Origin: Bacillus mycoides
GTDB lineage: Bacteria > Bacillota > Bacilli > Bacillales > Bacillaceae_G
Length of the DNA: 64,000 nt
Assembly: GCF_018742245.1 (NCBI RefSeq)
Contig: NZ_CP036132.1
Coordinates: forward strand, 2,413,001-2,477,000
Direction of reading: 5' to 3'
In this document: piece by piece, positions 25,805-34,351 of the stretch
Layout of the letters: each line of letters starts with the position of its first letter
How positions within the stretch are numbered: position 1 is the first letter of the stretch
Made by a program: the position numbers and the translations under genes
The notes under the pieces: generated by a model
Told to the model about the DNA's origin: nothing
Seen by the model: the letters and a program-made list of their open reading frames with translations, nothing else
Database searches by the model: none

Positions 25805-26248
25805 TTATTTTTTTATTACGGTATTGCCCATCGCAATAGAAATTCGATTCCAACTGTTTATTTGATTAATGATTAACACAAGATCAACATATTGTTTTTC
25901 GTCAAAGTATTCACGTACTCGGTTGTATAGATTTTCAGGAACTCTTTTAGTAGGAATGAGAGTAATATGCTCCGATAGTTCCAGAGCAACTTTTTCTTCA
26001 GGAGTATAAAAATCACAATCATCCCAAGCATTTAAGCAATAAATTCTTTGCTCGGTTTCACCTAATTTTCGGGCGTCAGAAGTATGCATATCGATACAAT
26101 AAGCACAACCATTAATTTGAGAGACTCTAATTTTTATAAGCTCTCTAACAGCACGATTAATTGAGGATTTTTTCGTGTATTTCTCCATATCCATCATAAT
26201 TTTCATACCATCAGGTGAAATATCATAGTAGGCAATTCTTTGACTCAT
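25805..26248 (-). CDS. Carboxymuconolactone-decarboxylase/AhpD-like protein
   Basis: A 147-residue protein of the CMD family. It has ELIKIRVSQINGCAYCIDMHTSDARKLGE, the AhpD core with the CxxC pair and His (CAYCIDMH, about residues 53-60). Such proteins are alkylhydroperoxidases with thiol peroxidase chemistry or related redox roles. AATGGAGGTTTTGTC gives a good ribosome site. It is followed by a terminator shared with the secY paralogue. The physiological substrate is unknown. Confidence 0.9.
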   Translation of the reverse strand: MSQRIAYYDISPDGMKIMMDMEKYTKKSSINRAVRELIKIRVSQINGCAYCIDMHTSDARKLGETEQRIYCLNAWDDCDFYTPEEKVALELSEHITLIPTKRVPENLYNRVREYFDEKQYVDLVLIINQINSWNRISIAMGNTVIKK

Positions 26249-26284
26249 AAGACAAAACCTCCATTATTATAAGTTTTTATAATA

Positions 26285-26325
26285 AAAACACACTAGGTCG
26301 CTATTGGGACTTCTAGTGTGTTTTC
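26285..26325. terminator. Hairpin terminator upstream of the CMD gene and after secY
   Basis: AAAACACACTAG (26285-26296) pairs with CTAGTGTGTTTT (26313-26324). It lies after the stop of the minus-strand secY paralogue. Confidence 0.85.
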
Positions 26326-26329
26326 GTAA

Positions 26330-27634
26330 TTAATTTACTTTTTTAATAAAACCTTTATAATGACGTTTCACAAGCTGACTTTCAAGCGTCTTCATCGTTT
26401 CTAATGCTACACCTACGATGATAAGTAAGCTTGTGCCACCGATTTGGGCAGAAGGTGGTAATGTTGCGATTTTCGTGAATACGAGCGGTAATATTGAAAT
26501 TGCGCCTAAGAAAATGGCACCGATAAATGTTAAGCGATATAAAATTTTTGTTACATACTGTTCTGTAGATTTACCTGGACGAATACCAGGTACGTATCCA
26601 TTTTGCTTTTTCAAATTCTCAGCCATTTGTTCAGGGTTCACTTGAATGAATGCATAGAAATATGTGAAAGCAACGATAAGACCTACATAAAGTGTCATTC
26701 CAAATGGATGTGCAAAATCAAGATTCGCAATTATCCATTTAGATACGCTTGAATCAGGGAAGAGCTGCGCAATTGTACGCGGCGTCATTAAAAAGGCAGA
26801 AGCAAAGATAACAGGAATTACACCTGCACTATTTACTTTAAGAGGTAAATGAGTGTTTTTTGCTCCTTGATATTGATTGTTTCCTGAAACAGCTTTTGCA
26901 TATTGAATCGGTATTTTTCGAACTGCTTGCTGGATGTAAATAACACCAACAACAATCGCTAAAATAACAAGTCCAATTAAGACCATTTTTATAATGTGCA
27001 TAAATAATTGATCGCCTGCGTTTTGGAATTGTTGTAAATAAATTTGATTTGCAACATTTGGAATCGCCGCAACAAGTCCTGCGAAGATAATCATTGAGAT
27101 TCCATTCCCAACGCCATTAGCGGTGATTTGTTCACCTAACCAAAGTAAAAATGCAGTACCAGCAGTTAATACTGTCGCAATAAATAAGTATGTAGTCCAG
27201 CTTGGATCTGTTATTAATTGTCCGCCTGCTATATTATTAAAGCCATAAGACATCCCGATGGATTGTATGAATGCGAGAATGATTGTAAAGTATCGAGTAA
27301 ATTGAGCTGACTTCTTACGGCCCATTTCTCCTTGCTTTGCCCATTCTGTAAATTTAGGTACAACGTCCATTTGTAGTAATTGTACAATGATGGAAGCCGT
27401 AATATATGGTGTGATACCTACAGCAAAGATTGAGAAGTGTTGCAGTGCTCCTCCTCCAAATACGTTCAGCATGCCTAAAACGTTGGCTTGATCTTGTACT
27501 TTTAAAACCTCTGCGTTAGTATGAGGAACTGGAATAAACGTGCCAATTCGAAAAACAATTAACATCGCTAGTGTAAAAAGAATTTTGTTTCTTATCTCAG
27601 TTACTCTCATAAAGTTTGAAATCGTACGAAACAT
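26330..27634 (-). CDS. secY: SecY preprotein translocase subunit, orphan paralogue
   Basis: A 434-residue protein with the ten membrane helices of SecY. Signatures include ILFTLAMLIVFRIGTFIPVP, FGGGALQHFSIFAVGITPYITASI and the ERF-like ITANGVGNGISMIIFAGLVAAIPN plus the C-terminal GTSLLIIVGVALETMKTLESQLVKRHYKGFI. The latter contains the cytoplasmic C5 region. The main secY of Bacillus sits in the ribosomal spc cluster between rplO and adk, but no such neighbours exist here. This is therefore a second, accessory copy. It may serve a special client set (for example surface proteins), which is inference. TATAGGAGGCGACATA precedes the ATG. Confidence 0.93.
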   Translation of the reverse strand: MFRTISNFMRVTEIRNKILFTLAMLIVFRIGTFIPVPHTNAEVLKVQDQANVLGMLNVFGGGALQHFSIFAVGITPYITASIIVQLLQMDVVPKFTEWAKQGEMGRKKSAQFTRYFTIILAFIQSIGMSYGFNNIAGGQLITDPSWTTYLFIATVLTAGTAFLLWLGEQITANGVGNGISMIIFAGLVAAIPNVANQIYLQQFQNAGDQLFMHIIKMVLIGLVILAIVVGVIYIQQAVRKIPIQYAKAVSGNNQYQGAKNTHLPLKVNSAGVIPVIFASAFLMTPRTIAQLFPDSSVSKWIIANLDFAHPFGMTLYVGLIVAFTYFYAFIQVNPEQMAENLKKQNGYVPGIRPGKSTEQYVTKILYRLTFIGAIFLGAISILPLVFTKIATLPPSAQIGGTSLLIIVGVALETMKTLESQLVKRHYKGFIKKVN

Positions 27635-28170
27635 TATGTCGCCTCCTATATTTTTATCAGTTCAAAACTGATTATTATATCCCGATGAAGTAACCACAAA
27701 CCTCCTTCCGCATTAAATTCATTTGACAAATGGAATTTTATACATTTTGTAGTTTTCACGGATATAAAAATATAAGGTGTTATACAAGCGATTTATTAAC
27801 TTTTCGTAATCATTCAATACCCATAATATAACTAATAAATTAACAAATGTACATACATAAGCATTAAAAATGAATGAATAGGGTGATTTTTTACATTTAT
27901 TTAATGCTAGATTGATAATTAGGAACGTTTTATGTAGTTATATTGAAAGGATTCCGTGGAAAGTATTATGATGTAGCTGTAGCGCATGATAACCTCAAGG
28001 AAATCTTCAAGGATGTTGAGAGAACTCATACATTTCAGCATGAATTAGAGAACCTACTAAAGAAAGTAAAGATTGGATTGGAATAATAGTGAAGGGAAAT
28101 CTTTTTTCCATAGAGAATATTTCTAGCGTAGGAATCTAAGTATGTAGGTTCTAATGAAAGGAGAATTCAC
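27635..28170. other. Intergenic region with a small coding remnant
   Basis: The 27943-28086 stretch (+ strand) reads ...LKGFRGKYYDVAVAHDNLKEIFKDVERTHTFQHELENLLKKVKIGLE before a stop. It lacks a clear start site (TTG at best) and looks like the end of a lost gene of unknown identity. The rest is AT-rich with no recognised element. Confidence 0.35.
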
Positions 28171-28686
28171 ATGAATACATTTGTAAATGACAAGTTTTAT
28201 GAAACTAGAAATCAATTATTTGAGGAAATTACTTTGTTAAGTGATGCTCAATTTAATAGGAAACCAGATAAGGACAAATGGAGTATAGCACAAGTTTGTC
28301 ATCACTTAGTTTTATTAGATGAGAGAGTTATAACAGTTATTTCATCGGGATTAAAAAAGATGGATAGTATCTTAAATGAGCGTAAAGAAATTCACACTAT
28401 TTTATTAGATAGATCGATAAAATTTATAGCCCCAGAAATGATTGAACCAAGTATAGAACCATTTGAAGTGCAGCAAATGGTTGATTTGTTAAACGACTCT
28501 AGAAAAGAATTGATGCGTTTCCTGAGTACAATAGAAGATGAATCTATATTAGCGAAAAAATCAGTGACGCATCCAGCTCTTGGAGAATTACTTCTTGATC
28601 AGTGGATAGAACTAATCTATTTGCATGAACAGCGTCATATAGAACAAATTAAAGAGATAAAATTGCTTTGTGGAGTTGAAAAGTAA
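28171..28686 (+). CDS. DinB/YfiT-family four-helix protein
   Basis: A 171-residue DinB_2 protein. The N-terminal helix carries WSIAQVCHHLVLLDERV and the C-terminal helix YLHEQRHIEQI, giving the three His ligands that bind a divalent metal in this superfamily. Members include bacillithiol-S-transferase-like enzymes and damage-induced proteins; the substrate here is unknown. GAAAGGAGA precedes the ATG. It is one of at least three DinB-type sequences in the window (also 61960 and a remnant at 42071). Confidence 0.85.
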   Translation: MNTFVNDKFYETRNQLFEEITLLSDAQFNRKPDKDKWSIAQVCHHLVLLDERVITVISSGLKKMDSILNERKEIHTILLDRSIKFIAPEMIEPSIEPFEVQQMVDLLNDSRKELMRFLSTIEDESILAKKSVTHPALGELLLDQWIELIYLHEQRHIEQIKEIKLLCGVEK

Positions 28687-28699
28687 ACATCATTATCTA

Positions 28700-28880
28700 T
28701 TTTTTGAGCGATTTGGGATAGCATCAAGGTTTCGAGTGATAAAATAGAAGTCCTGATTAAAATTATGATGAATTTAGTTGAAAGCAACCAATAAGCTGAA
28801 GAAATTACGAAACTAGCAGATCTTACTCCTGAAGAGGAAACGAACATTCGAAAAAATGCTGAATCCGATATGCTGTATAA
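28700..28880 (+). pseudogene. Decayed coding remnant, unknown identity
   Basis: An open stretch reads WDSIKVSSDKIEVLIKIMMNLVESNQ, then TAA, then in the same frame AEEITKLADLTPEEETNIRKNAESDML. There is no start codon. The segment is followed by a terminator, indicating the end of a lost gene. I cannot name the protein. Confidence 0.45.
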
Positions 28881-28884
28881 GTGT

Positions 28885-28921
28885 AACCCCGTCTTAAGTG
28901 GAGAGCGGGGTTATTATTTTT
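28885..28921 (+). terminator. Terminator after the coding remnant
   Basis: AACCCCG pairs with CGGGGTT with a 14-base loop, followed by ATTATTTTT. Confidence 0.8.
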
Positions 28922-29133
28922 GGAAGTACATATACATCTACCGTTGGTTTAGCACTCTTCACACGTTTGAGGAAGAAGTATTTTGTCAGAAAAGGATAAA
29001 ATACAATTCTGTTAGGGGATATATGCATTTTATTCTCTTTATTTTTGCAGTTGAATTTTTCCGAATAATAAGTTACATTTTTAAAGTTCAAGCAACTTTA
29101 TGACAGTACAAAAAGGGGAGAAATATTGTTATT

Positions 29134-31080
29134 ATGCAAAAAATGAAATGGAAGAACTATGTATGCTATTTTATTATTCTTATGCTTCTTGTAACAGCAG
29201 TAACAGTCAAACCAGCTATTTCTAAGGCTGAGGAATCTGATGTTAATATTACATTGTTAGGTACTGCAGATATTCATGGTAGATTTATGCCTTGGGATTA
29301 TGCGCTTGATGGAGCAAATATGAGTGGAAGTTTGACGCAGCTTTATACGGTTATAAAGAAGGTACGTCAAGAAAATCCAAATACCATATTAGTAGATGCC
29401 GGGGATACAATTCAAGGAAACTCAGTAGAATTATTCAACGATAAGCCACAATCGCCAATGATGGTAGCGATGAATACAATGGGATATGACGCCTGGGCAT
29501 TTGGAAATCATGAATTCAACTTTGGATTAGATACATTGAAAAAAGTTAGTGAGCAATATAAGGGAAAGACGTTAGCAGGAAATATTTATAAGGAAAATGG
29601 AGAGCGTTTTCTTCCTGCATATACGATTGTTGAAAAAGGTGGAATTAAAGTCGGGATTATTGGCATGAATACACCAATGATTAGTGATTTTGAAAAAGGG
29701 ACAGATCATTTGGATGGTTTAGTAGTGAAAAATCCAGTAGAAGAGACAAAAAAGGCAATTAAAGAATTAGAAGGTAAAGTAGATGTAATGGTAGGGGTTA
29801 TGCATATGGGACTAGAAAATGAGAATGGAATCCTAGGTACTGGTGTTCAAGATATTGCGAATGCTTGTCCGGAACTAAGCGCTATTTTTGCGGCTCATAT
29901 GCATAAACTTGTAAAAAAAGAAGTTGTAAATGGCGTAATTATTACAGAACCAGATAAATATGGAACGCATATTTCACGTATTGACCTTACTTTTACAAAG
30001 CAAGATGGAAAGCTTGTTTTAAAAGATAAAACTGCTACCGCTATACCTGTAAAAAATGCTGATGGAACTACAGTATTATCTGATTCTACACTTGAAGAAA
30101 CACTAACACCTTTTCATGAGTATGCGAGAGGAGATGCAAATGTTGTAGTCGCTCAATTAAAGGGTAGAAACCTTGTTCCTGAAAATGAAATAAAGGGTAT
30201 TCCAAGTGTGCAGATTCAAGAGACACCTTTATCAGATTTCTTTCATGAAGTCATGCTCTATTACAGTAAAGCGGATGTAGTAGCCCATCAAATTGATAAT
30301 GATTATGCCCGTTTGGATATTGGTCCTATAAAGAAGAAAGATATTGCGTATAATTATCAATATGCTTTGGGAGAAATTACAGTATATAAGATAACTGGAA
30401 AAGATTTAAAAGACTATATGGAATGGGCAGCAGGATATTTTAACTCATCTCGTGCCGGAGATGTAACAGTTAGTTTTGATAAAAACCGTCGTGCGTCTAA
30501 ATACAGTACGAACGATTTCTTTGGAGGCGTAAAATACGAAATTGACTTAACAAAACCATATGGAAATAGAATTACAAATTTACGCTCTATTCGTACAAAT
30601 AAACCAATCAAAATGAGCGATGTTATGACGCTAGGAATGAATGCGTATAGAATGGAGGCTCTTCAGGCAAAAGGGGGAGCTTTAGAGGGACGTAAATTTG
30701 AACAAACTTGGTCATCTAAACAAGAGAATGCATTCGGAGAAACAGGCGGAACCATTCGTAACCTTGCTATTACATATTTAAAAGAGGTAAAGAACGGTGT
30801 ATACACGCCAAAAGTTATGCATAATTGGAAAATTACTGGTGTAGATACACATTCTTCCGAGCATAAGGCTGTAGTTGATCTTGTAAATAAAGGAATTTTA
30901 GAAATCCCAAAAACAGAAGATGGAAAATATACAAATATAGCATCTATAAATACTAAAGATTCAATTACAAAAGAAGAGATTGTAGCACTCTCACAAAAAG
31001 CTAATATTAATCCAAATCAGTTTAATCATGTAAAAAGAAAAGGTGAATTTTACAAAAAACTTAGTAGGATAATTAAATAA
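29134..31080 (+). CDS. Secreted 5'-nucleotidase/2',3'-cyclic phosphodiesterase family protein
   Basis: A 648-residue exported metallophosphatase of the UshA/CpdB/YfkN family. Residues about 1-30 are a signal peptide (hydrophobic core VCYFIILMLLVTAVTV, then SKAEES). The calcineurin-like domain has LLGTADIHGRF, ILVDAGDTIQGN, AFGNHEFNFG, VGVMHMG and AAHMHK metal-binding motifs. The C-terminal nucleotide-specificity domain follows (about 360-560), with a short extra tail of about 60 residues from VDTHSSEHKAVV. No cell-wall LPxTG or SLH anchor is seen. It probably releases phosphate or nucleosides outside the cell. AAGGGGAGA precedes the ATG. Confidence 0.9.
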   Translation: MQKMKWKNYVCYFIILMLLVTAVTVKPAISKAEESDVNITLLGTADIHGRFMPWDYALDGANMSGSLTQLYTVIKKVRQENPNTILVDAGDTIQGNSVELFNDKPQSPMMVAMNTMGYDAWAFGNHEFNFGLDTLKKVSEQYKGKTLAGNIYKENGERFLPAYTIVEKGGIKVGIIGMNTPMISDFEKGTDHLDGLVVKNPVEETKKAIKELEGKVDVMVGVMHMGLENENGILGTGVQDIANACPELSAIFAAHMHKLVKKEVVNGVIITEPDKYGTHISRIDLTFTKQDGKLVLKDKTATAIPVKNADGTTVLSDSTLEETLTPFHEYARGDANVVVAQLKGRNLVPENEIKGIPSVQIQETPLSDFFHEVMLYYSKADVVAHQIDNDYARLDIGPIKKKDIAYNYQYALGEITVYKITGKDLKDYMEWAAGYFNSSRAGDVTVSFDKNRRASKYSTNDFFGGVKYEIDLTKPYGNRITNLRSIRTNKPIKMSDVMTLGMNAYRMEALQAKGGALEGRKFEQTWSSKQENAFGETGGTIRNLAITYLKEVKNGVYTPKVMHNWKITGVDTHSSEHKAVVDLVNKGILEIPKTEDGKYTNIASINTKDSITKEEIVALSQKANINPNQFNHVKRKGEFYKKLSRIIK

Positions 31081-31180
31081 ATATAAAAAAGATGGCTCTC
31101 GTGCAAAAAACTATTAAACTTGGACATACCATTATCCTAAAAAAGTTTGTGATCGGTATGAAATATAGAGAATCATCGGT

Positions 31181-31222
31181 AAAAAATCCCCTGGATCGCT
31201 TTAAAAATTCAGGGGGTTTTTC
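31181..31222 (+). terminator. Terminator after the nucleotidase gene
   Basis: AAAAAATCCCCTG pairs with CAGGGGGTTTTT; located about 100 bp after the stop codon. Confidence 0.8.
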
Positions 31223-31309
31223 ATTTGAATAATTATTGTTTCATTTCTCACTATGTATATTTATAATATGCTTTAAAAGAACATAACTTAAGTTAATAAC
31301 ATGCAATAG

Positions 31310-31569
31310 ATATGTCCTTTTCTATATTTAAATGGGGAGACAAATTTATCTTTAAAAGATATTTTTGACAAAATAAAAAAGCCTGAAACTCATATAAGAT
31401 TTCAGCAGTCTCAAAACGTTACAATCCATGCAGCTATAGACATAAATAACAAAATTATATTAAAAAATCTAACAGGCGGGAAGTAAAACACTTTACGTTG
31501 TCCATGACAATAAAATTAAAGTTCCTGCATTAAGTTCACTAGTTTTAAAAACAGAGAAACCGATTAAAT
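31310..31569 (+). pseudogene. Decayed gene tail with a frameshift
   Basis: One frame reads LYLNGETNLSLKDIFDKIKKPETHI followed by RFQQSQNVTIHAAIDINNKIILKNLTGG and stops at 31485-31487. The adjacent frame continues as SKTLYVVHDNKIKVPALSSLVLKTEKPIK with a stop at 31567-31569. A single indel near 31480 separates the two. The C-terminal pattern (basic strand then PALSSLVLK) looks like the last beta-strands of a larger enzyme, but I cannot assign the family. It is followed by a terminator. Confidence 0.5.
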
Positions 31570-31576
31570 AAATGAA

Positions 31577-31611
31577 AAAAGCGAAGTGACGGTTATTTTC
31601 ACTTCGCTTTA
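31577..31611. terminator. Terminator after the decayed tail
   Basis: AAAGCGAAGTGA pairs with TCACTTCGCTTT around a nine-base loop. Confidence 0.85.
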
Positions 31612-31665
31612 AAAGTTAACTCAGTATAATTTCACATACTGTAATTATATTACAATTTAATAAAC

Positions 31666-31703
31666 AAAAAGAGAAGAACTCACCAAGGTTCTTCTCTTTT
31701 TTA
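31666..31703. terminator. Terminator hairpin
   Basis: AAAAAGAGAAGAAC pairs with GTTCTTCTCTTTTT around an eight-base loop; it lies 75 bp downstream of the previous hairpin with no gene between them. Confidence 0.85.
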
Positions 31704-31959
31704 TGTGTAATTAGGGTATCCATAACTGTAGATATGGATAGTGTAGATTAATGGATGAATAATTTACTCTTAAAATTATAACAGAACAAATAAAGAATTT
31801 TATATGTAATATTGCATAAGAAGGGTAAACAACAATAATTTCTTTTCATAAAAATAAGCCCCTGGTGAAAATGATGAGTATCCCTTTTCCATATGAAATG
31901 AACTTGGTATAAAATGAAAGATTACAAGTATAAGATTCTATACTTAGTAATCCCTCGCT

Positions 31960-32961
31960 TTAAGGTATGTCTTTGGGGAAGTGTGGGGAGTTCAATCGAT
32001 TCCGAATAAAATTGATAGTATCAGTAGCAATTTTTTTACGTTTAAGAACAATCCCGGCATGTCCACATGTATAAATATATCTTGTAGGTCTTTCCCAGGA
32101 TTCCCACAAATAGTCCGTATCCTCAGAGTGCACATATAGATCGTGCTTACCTGAAATTAATAAAATATTTTCTTTTTTTACTTTTGGTAACGCTTGACTC
32201 GGTTCAGTGATTTTCCAATAATCTATTAATTCATCATACGTTACACCATGGTGTTCCAAGTCTTCTCTAATAAATCTACCTGGATTTGTCTTCCAAATTG
32301 AATAAGAAAGTCGATTTGCGTAGAAAATGGATGCTAATACATCAATTTCTGGTTCAACAAGAGATGTTAGGTTAGTAATAACCCCACCTAAACTGATTCC
32401 TATTAGAATCAGGGGACCATTTTTATTTGCTTTAATCCATTTGATCAAAGTTCGTAAATCAGCTACCGCTTGTCTGGTTGCTTGTACAGTTCGTTCAATA
32501 TTGGCACTTACCATGTACTCTCCACTAAATAAGGATTGGTTGGGTTTTCTTTCAAAATGATATGGTAGAGTGAAATAATACATATTCCACCTCAAGTTGG
32601 TCATATGGTCGTGGAATATTTTTTTTACACGTTCGTTAGAATCCATTCTCCAACCATGAACAAAGATGACATGAGGCGCATTTTCATTTTTATGTAAGAA
32701 TAATTCTCCAGTTACAGAATCGTTGCGTGAATCATCAGATTGAACCGAGCTTTTATATTTGAATTGTCCAACCATGTATTCCTTTTCCTGTTTTGAATGC
32801 TTAATGTTAAAATGAATATCAGATGGTTTTACTTTATAAAAAAATTCTATGTCCTTTATATCTAGTGAGGTGTTAGAAAGAGAAGTATACTGAAACTCTA
32901 CACTTCTTTTTTTGTGCAAATCATACAAGGCGTATCGATCAATGAGTTTTGAAAAAATCAA
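31960..32961 (-). CDS. Alpha/beta hydrolase-like protein
   Basis: A 333-residue protein with an N-terminal extension of about 95 residues before the hydrolase core. The core shows HVIFVHGWRMDSNE, nucleophile elbow LILIGISLGGVITN (G-I-S-L-G, about residue 190), acid strand LLISGKHDLYVHSED and catalytic His in YTCGHAGIVLKRK. The start is taken as TTG at 32961 because GGAGGAGG precedes it. Such proteins act as esterases or acyl hydrolases; the substrate is unknown. No operon partner is seen. Confidence 0.82.
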   Translation of the reverse strand: MIFSKLIDRYALYDLHKKRSVEFQYTSLSNTSLDIKDIEFFYKVKPSDIHFNIKHSKQEKEYMVGQFKYKSSVQSDDSRNDSVTGELFLHKNENAPHVIFVHGWRMDSNERVKKIFHDHMTNLRWNMYYFTLPYHFERKPNQSLFSGEYMVSANIERTVQATRQAVADLRTLIKWIKANKNGPLILIGISLGGVITNLTSLVEPEIDVLASIFYANRLSYSIWKTNPGRFIREDLEHHGVTYDELIDYWKITEPSQALPKVKKENILLISGKHDLYVHSEDTDYLWESWERPTRYIYTCGHAGIVLKRKKIATDTINFIRNRLNSPHFPKDIP

Positions 32962-33365
32962 ATTAACCTCCTCCAAAATACATATTGTTTAAAACATGGA
33001 CAAAATTTATGTTTTATTTATGCTGTAAATTAATTATAAAATATTCTTTTCCCCTAATATTAGGTGATTAAATTACAAAAACAGGTAATGAATTTGTATA
33101 TTATATTATAAAGCTAGTAATAAAATAAAACTATAAATAATTTATACTAAAATCTAAAAAGCAAGTTAATATTCTCATTCATAAAAGAGAACATTAACTT
33201 GCTTATTTTCGTATCAAAAGGTACACCTTGAAGTGACGTAATTTATATGAAAAACAACGTGACAATTTGTATGTCTAATACAGTGATAGTTACCATAATT
33301 TTCGAAGCCTATAGTTAATTAACCTTACAATATGCGTCTTTTTGGTATATAAATAGCTATATTCA
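32962..33365. other. Intergenic region with one hairpin
   Basis: AAGCAAGTTAAT..TTCTC (33159-33176) pairs with GAGAA..ATTAACTTGCTT (33187-33204), a probable terminator. The rest is AT-rich; no gene is seen. Confidence 0.6.
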
Positions 33366-33833
33366 TTAGAGAAAGAGTTTTAATCCTTCATGAGAATCTT
33401 TAAACCCTAATTTCTTATAAAATTGTAAAGCTTCTTGTCGTTCTTTATCTGTTGTTAACTGTACTAAATGACACCCCCGTAATTTAGCACGTTGAATAGC
33501 CCATTTAATAAGTTTACTTCCTATACCTTTACCACGTTTTGATGAGGCTGTCCGTACACCCTCAATTGTAGCTCTCCAACCCCCTTGACGTGCAATGTAA
33601 GGCGTAAATGTAATTTGTTGAAGACCAATAATCTCTGTCCCATCACATGCTACAATCAACTCGTTATTTGGATCACAATCAATAGCATGAAATGCTCTTA
33701 TATAACTATCAGGAAGTGGTGTTTCATAGCGTTCTCTTTTATTTCCTAAAACATCATCAGCAAGCATTTTTACAATTTCATCTAAATCATCTACCGTTGC
33801 AATCCTAAATGTTATAGTTTCTGTCACTATCAA
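33366..33833 (-). CDS. GNAT-family N-acetyltransferase
   Basis: A 155-residue acetyltransferase. The acetyl-CoA pyrophosphate loop is RTASSKRGKGIGSKLIKWAIQRA (R/Q-x-x-G-x-G/A pattern, about residues 96-118). The GCHLVQLTTDKERQEALQFYKKLGF segment that follows is typical. Start: TTG at 33833 (four bases after AAGGAGG) or GTG at 33827; the former is listed. The substrate is unknown. Confidence 0.88.
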   Translation of the reverse strand: MIVTETITFRIATVDDLDEIVKMLADDVLGNKRERYETPLPDSYIRAFHAIDCDPNNELIVACDGTEIIGLQQITFTPYIARQGGWRATIEGVRTASSKRGKGIGSKLIKWAIQRAKLRGCHLVQLTTDKERQEALQFYKKLGFKDSHEGLKLFL

Positions 33834-33942
33834 AAAACCTCCTTAATGTATGCACTTGTTACTTTTATTTTACTTGTTTAAATACAATAGGTTAAATTAT
33901 AAAATATTATGAGTCTCTATAACTTTTTCTTATAGATAGCAT

Positions 33943-33980
33943 AAAAGCCTAACTTATAAAATTATAAGTTAGGCTTTTTA
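33943..33980. terminator. Terminator-like hairpin without an adjacent gene end
   Basis: AAAAGCCTAACTTATAA pairs with TTATAAGTTAGGCTTTTT across three bases. No gene ends here on the + strand, so it may be the remains of a lost gene or a leader element. Confidence 0.7.
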
Positions 33981-34252
33981 ACACAATATTATTATTAGAA
34001 AATCCGACCAACTTCAATAAAACTCCATATTCTTTAATGAATTTTCATATTTAACAAACACACATAGAACCATTCAAATAGGGTGCTTTTTATTTGTTGT
34101 ATAGAAATTACGTAATAAACATGGATTTGTATGCTCTCATTCAATGAATCTTAACCTCTAACTCTAAGGACTGCCTCTTTATCAATATTCAAAAACGATT
34201 ACGTTTTTGGATTAGTGTTCCGGTTTTTCTTGACCAGCTTATTGAATAACTA
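33981..34252. other. Intergenic region upstream of the ABC transporter
   Basis: It contains the inverted repeat CAAAAACG-ATTA-CGTTTTTG (34190-34209). No gene is recognised; a short open end ...ISVPVFLDQLIE at about 34212-34248 may be a gene-tail remnant. Confidence 0.35.
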
Positions 34253-34318
34253 CACATAAACTCCTTATATCTCTAGATAAACTACCGATTAGCTCCATAT
34301 AGACTCTAGATAACCTAT
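34253..34318 (+). promoter_or_regulatory. Repeated response-regulator-type sites upstream of the ABC transporter
   Basis: Related nine-base units occur at 34256 (ATAAACTCC), 34277 (ATAAACTAC), 34299 (ATAGACTCT) and 34310 (ATAACCTAT), spaced 21, 22 and 11 bp apart, in helical phase. CACATAAACTCC (34253-34264) is found again, in reverse complement, at 41890-41901 before the response-regulator gene. OmpR-class regulators bind such direct repeats. Confidence 0.6.
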
Positions 34319-34351
34319 ATAGAATATAAGTTATCAAGGAGGTAAGAAAAA

